From contig CAZWZL010000038.1 in assembly GCA_964638515.1 (NCBI GenBank), positions 1-25,856 on the forward strand: a stretch of DNA of 25,856 nt, written 5' to 3'. Made by a program: the position numbers and the translations under genes. Position 1 is the first letter of the stretch. Every line of letters begins with the position of its first letter. The notes beneath the pieces are model-generated. The model searched no databases and was not told the origin of the DNA. It saw only the letters and a list, made by a program, of their open reading frames with translations. The DNA comes from CAYPGJ01 sp964638515. Its GTDB lineage: Bacteria > Planctomycetota > Phycisphaerae > Phycisphaerales > UBA1924. Shown piece after piece: positions 22,761-25,856 of this stretch.

Positions 22761-23260
22761 ATGCCCGACCTCGGAACAGAGATCGACGCCCTGCACCGCA
22801 TGACAACCGGCGAACTGGCGGATCGCTACGAGGCGCTCCACGGCCGCCCCGCGCGGACGCGCCATCGGGCGTACCTCATCCGCAAGATCGCGTGGCGCAT
22901 CCAGGCCAACGCGGAAGGCGACCTGACGGATCGTGCCCGGCGCCGCGCGGCCGAACTGGCGGACGACGCGGAGGTCCGCGTGATGGCGCCCAGGACGCTC
23001 ATCTGCCCGCCTCAGCCCGGCGGCGGGGCGACGGTCTCCCGCCCACTTCCCAACGGCGAGCACAACGACTCACGCCTGCCCAGCCCGGGCTCGGCGATTG
23101 TCCGCCAGTACAAGGGGCGGACCATCCGCGTGGTCGTCCTCGCTGACGGCGAGGGCTTCGAGCACGACGGCGACCGATACCGCACGCTCTCCGCGATCGC
23201 CAAGAAGGTCACGGGCAGCCACATCAACGGCTTCCGGTTCTTTCGGCTCGGGAGCAAGCC

Positions 23261-23264
<4 letters not shown>
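22761..23264 (+). CDS. DUF2924 family protein
   Basis: A 167-residue basic protein of the DUF2924 family, whose function is unknown and which is habitually encoded just upstream of a serine recombinase. Recognisable parts are LGTEIDALHRMTTGELADRY, then RTRHRAYLIRKIAWRIQ and the C-terminal module with VRQYKGRTIRVVVL, then GEGFEHDGDRYRTLSAIAKK and VTGSHINGFRFFRLG, which resembles a small nucleic-acid-binding fold. AAGGAG at 22751-22756 selects ATG 22761; an ATG at 22746 would add five residues and overlap the previous stop. The stop overlaps the recombinase GTG by 4 nt. A role as recombinase partner or DNA-binding accessory is inference from constant linkage. Confidence 0.88.
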
Positions 23265-24846
<1,582 letters not shown>

Positions 24847-24850
<4 letters not shown>

Positions 24851-25251
24851 CGACGGTGACGCGCGAGGTCCACTTCGCCGTCAGGGGCCACCGCAAGCGA
24901 GCGGTCCTGGGCCCCCCACCCGGTCCCGAACAGCCCCGGGGGCGCGTCCCGCGTGTGGCCCGGCTCATGGCGCTGGCGATCCGTTTCGAGCGGCTGCTCG
25001 ACGAGGGCGTGGTCGCCAACCAGAGCGAACTGGCCCGGCTGGCCCACGTCACCCAGCCGCGGATGACGCAGATCATGAACCTGCTGCACTTAGCGCCGGA
25101 CATCCAAGAAGAGTTGCTGTATCTGCCAGTCGTGCTTCAGGGACGAGACACGATCACCGAACGGCGCCTCCGTGCAATTGCATCCCAGCAGTCGTGGGCT
25201 CGACAGCGTCGGCTGTGGGCTCTGGCTCGACCCGACGAAGACGGTTCGTGA
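24847..25251 (+). CDS. Helix-turn-helix protein of the recombinase cassette
   Basis: A 134-residue basic protein with a helix-turn-helix at about 56-90: NQSELARLAHVTQPRMTQIM followed by NLLHLAPDIQEELL. This resembles the HTH of ParB-like or Cro-like proteins. The N-terminus (TREVHFAVRGHRKRAVLG) is basic and Pro-rich. The ATG overlaps the recombinase stop (ATGA), and GGAGG at 24838-24842 lies 4 nt upstream, so it belongs to the same operon. It may regulate the cassette or direct recombination; neither is shown by the sequence. It converges on hsdR with an 11-bp gap. Confidence 0.85.
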
Positions 25252-25267
25252 TCCTGTTGCGATCACG
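25247..25267. terminator. Palindrome spanning both convergent stop codons
   Basis: CGTGATC (25247-25253) pairs with GATCACG (25261-25267) around a 7-nt loop. The arms include the stop of the HTH gene and the stop of hsdR. There is no T tract, so it is a possible but weak bidirectional terminator. Confidence 0.35.
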
Positions 25268-25856
25268 CAGCCACGAGTGCCTGCCCACTCGCGCTCTTTT
25301 GCCACACGTAGTCATACACTCGCGCCGCGATGTCTTCGGTCTCTGCTTCGGTGAACGGCGGCCGAGGTAGAGCCGCGTACAGCTGATCCAGAATGAAGAC
25401 ACGCACCTCGGCTTGGGTCGCTGCCTTCTGAGTCCACCCCTGCATGCGTGCGAGAATCTCGGTAAGTGAGGCCAACAGGTCCTTGCTTGCCTGCTTCAGT
25501 CGCTCCCTGTCCGCCTTGCTAATACTGTCCTTGAACAGTAGGTCGAACAGGGCGAGCTCATTGTCGGTAAGTCCCTCTTCCGCAGCGCGCCGTTGCTCCG
25601 CGTCCAGGCTTGCGGCGAGGGCGACCAGCTGCGCGAACGTCGCTTCCACGGTGGCCCGGTCCTTCTCGCGGTTGTAATCGGCGATGATAGCCTGGTACTT
25701 CTTGTAGAAGTCCATGCGCATCGGGTTCGCTGCGAGCATCTGAGCGAGCTTCTGCTCGACCACATCACGGATATCCTGCAGGGCCGCGTGCTTCCGGCGC
25801 ACCTTGCCCGCGAACTCCTGCCGGAGCTTGTCGAAGTCGATCTGGCTCAGGTCAAC
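25263..25856 (-). CDS. hsdR: Type I restriction enzyme R subunit (HsdR), C-terminal part
   Basis: The 197 visible residues, open at the window edge, match the C-terminal helical region (DUF3387-like) of type I restriction R subunits: VDLSQIDFDKLRQEFAGK, then ALQDIRDVVEQKLAQML, then the conserved end around PPFTEAETEDIAARVYDYVW. In the complex HsdR supplies ATP-dependent translocation and DNA cleavage, and this C-terminal part helps bind HsdM/HsdS. The nuclease and helicase motifs must lie to the right of the window. hsdM and hsdS are not visible. The frame is intact, so there is no sign of decay in this portion. Confidence 0.8.
   Translation of the reverse strand, partial: VDLSQIDFDKLRQEFAGKVRRKHAALQDIRDVVEQKLAQMLAANPMRMDFYKKYQAIIADYNREKDRATVEATFAQLVALAASLDAEQRRAAEEGLTDNELALFDLLFKDSISKADRERLKQASKDLLASLTEILARMQGWTQKAATQAEVRVFILDQLYAALPRPPFTEAETEDIAARVYDYVWQKSASGQALVAA

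Overview
The window reads as chromosomal DNA of a GC-rich planctomycete, most likely of the Phycisphaerae. The pointers are the very high GC content, a secreted protein ending in paired dockerin-like repeats (DLTGDGEVNFQDL / DANGDGVVNFEDL type) as is common in that class, sparse housekeeping operons, and a DUF2924-serine recombinase-HTH cassette of a kind seen in planctomycetes and alphaproteobacteria. The taxonomic call is an inference from content, not a database match.

Positions 1-16380 are core genome: the end of a flavin-reductase-like gene; purF (minus strand) facing it; rpsD, divergent from purF and followed by a membrane-anchored SurA/PpiD-like protein; an orphan MacB/FtsX-type permease; a zinc-ribbon membrane protein; an RsmB/NOL1-family rRNA methyltransferase with a striking Gly/Arg-rich N-terminus; then an EIIA(Ntr)-like gene overlapping a polyprenyl synthase gene (ispA type), dxs and nadK. 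ispA and dxs both serve isoprenoid synthesis. Between nadK and serS lies about 390 bp holding a convincing promoter, a heavily structured non-coding RNA of about 245 nt and a strong intrinsic terminator. serS follows. Convergent to it on the minus strand is a secreted subtilisin-like protein with a dockerin-like C-terminus.

At 19149-19222 there is an initiator tRNA-fMet with its own promoter and terminator. To its right the character changes abruptly to accessory DNA (19300-25856). This part carries a 723-residue fusion of an XRE-type helix-turn-helix to a P-loop NTPase on the minus strand, with a good promoter and candidate operators; a structured intergenic stretch; the four-gene overlapping cassette (small ORF, DUF2924, large serine recombinase, HTH protein); and, convergent to it, the C-terminus of a type I restriction HsdR subunit running off the window. 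A 17-bp exact direct repeat (19544-19560 and 22405-22421) brackets the HTH-NTPase gene.

The two strongest candidates for something undescribed are the structured RNA upstream of serS and the repeat-bracketed HTH-NTPase gene, which sits near restriction and recombination genes and could be a self-regulated defence gene. Both functional ideas are inferences.
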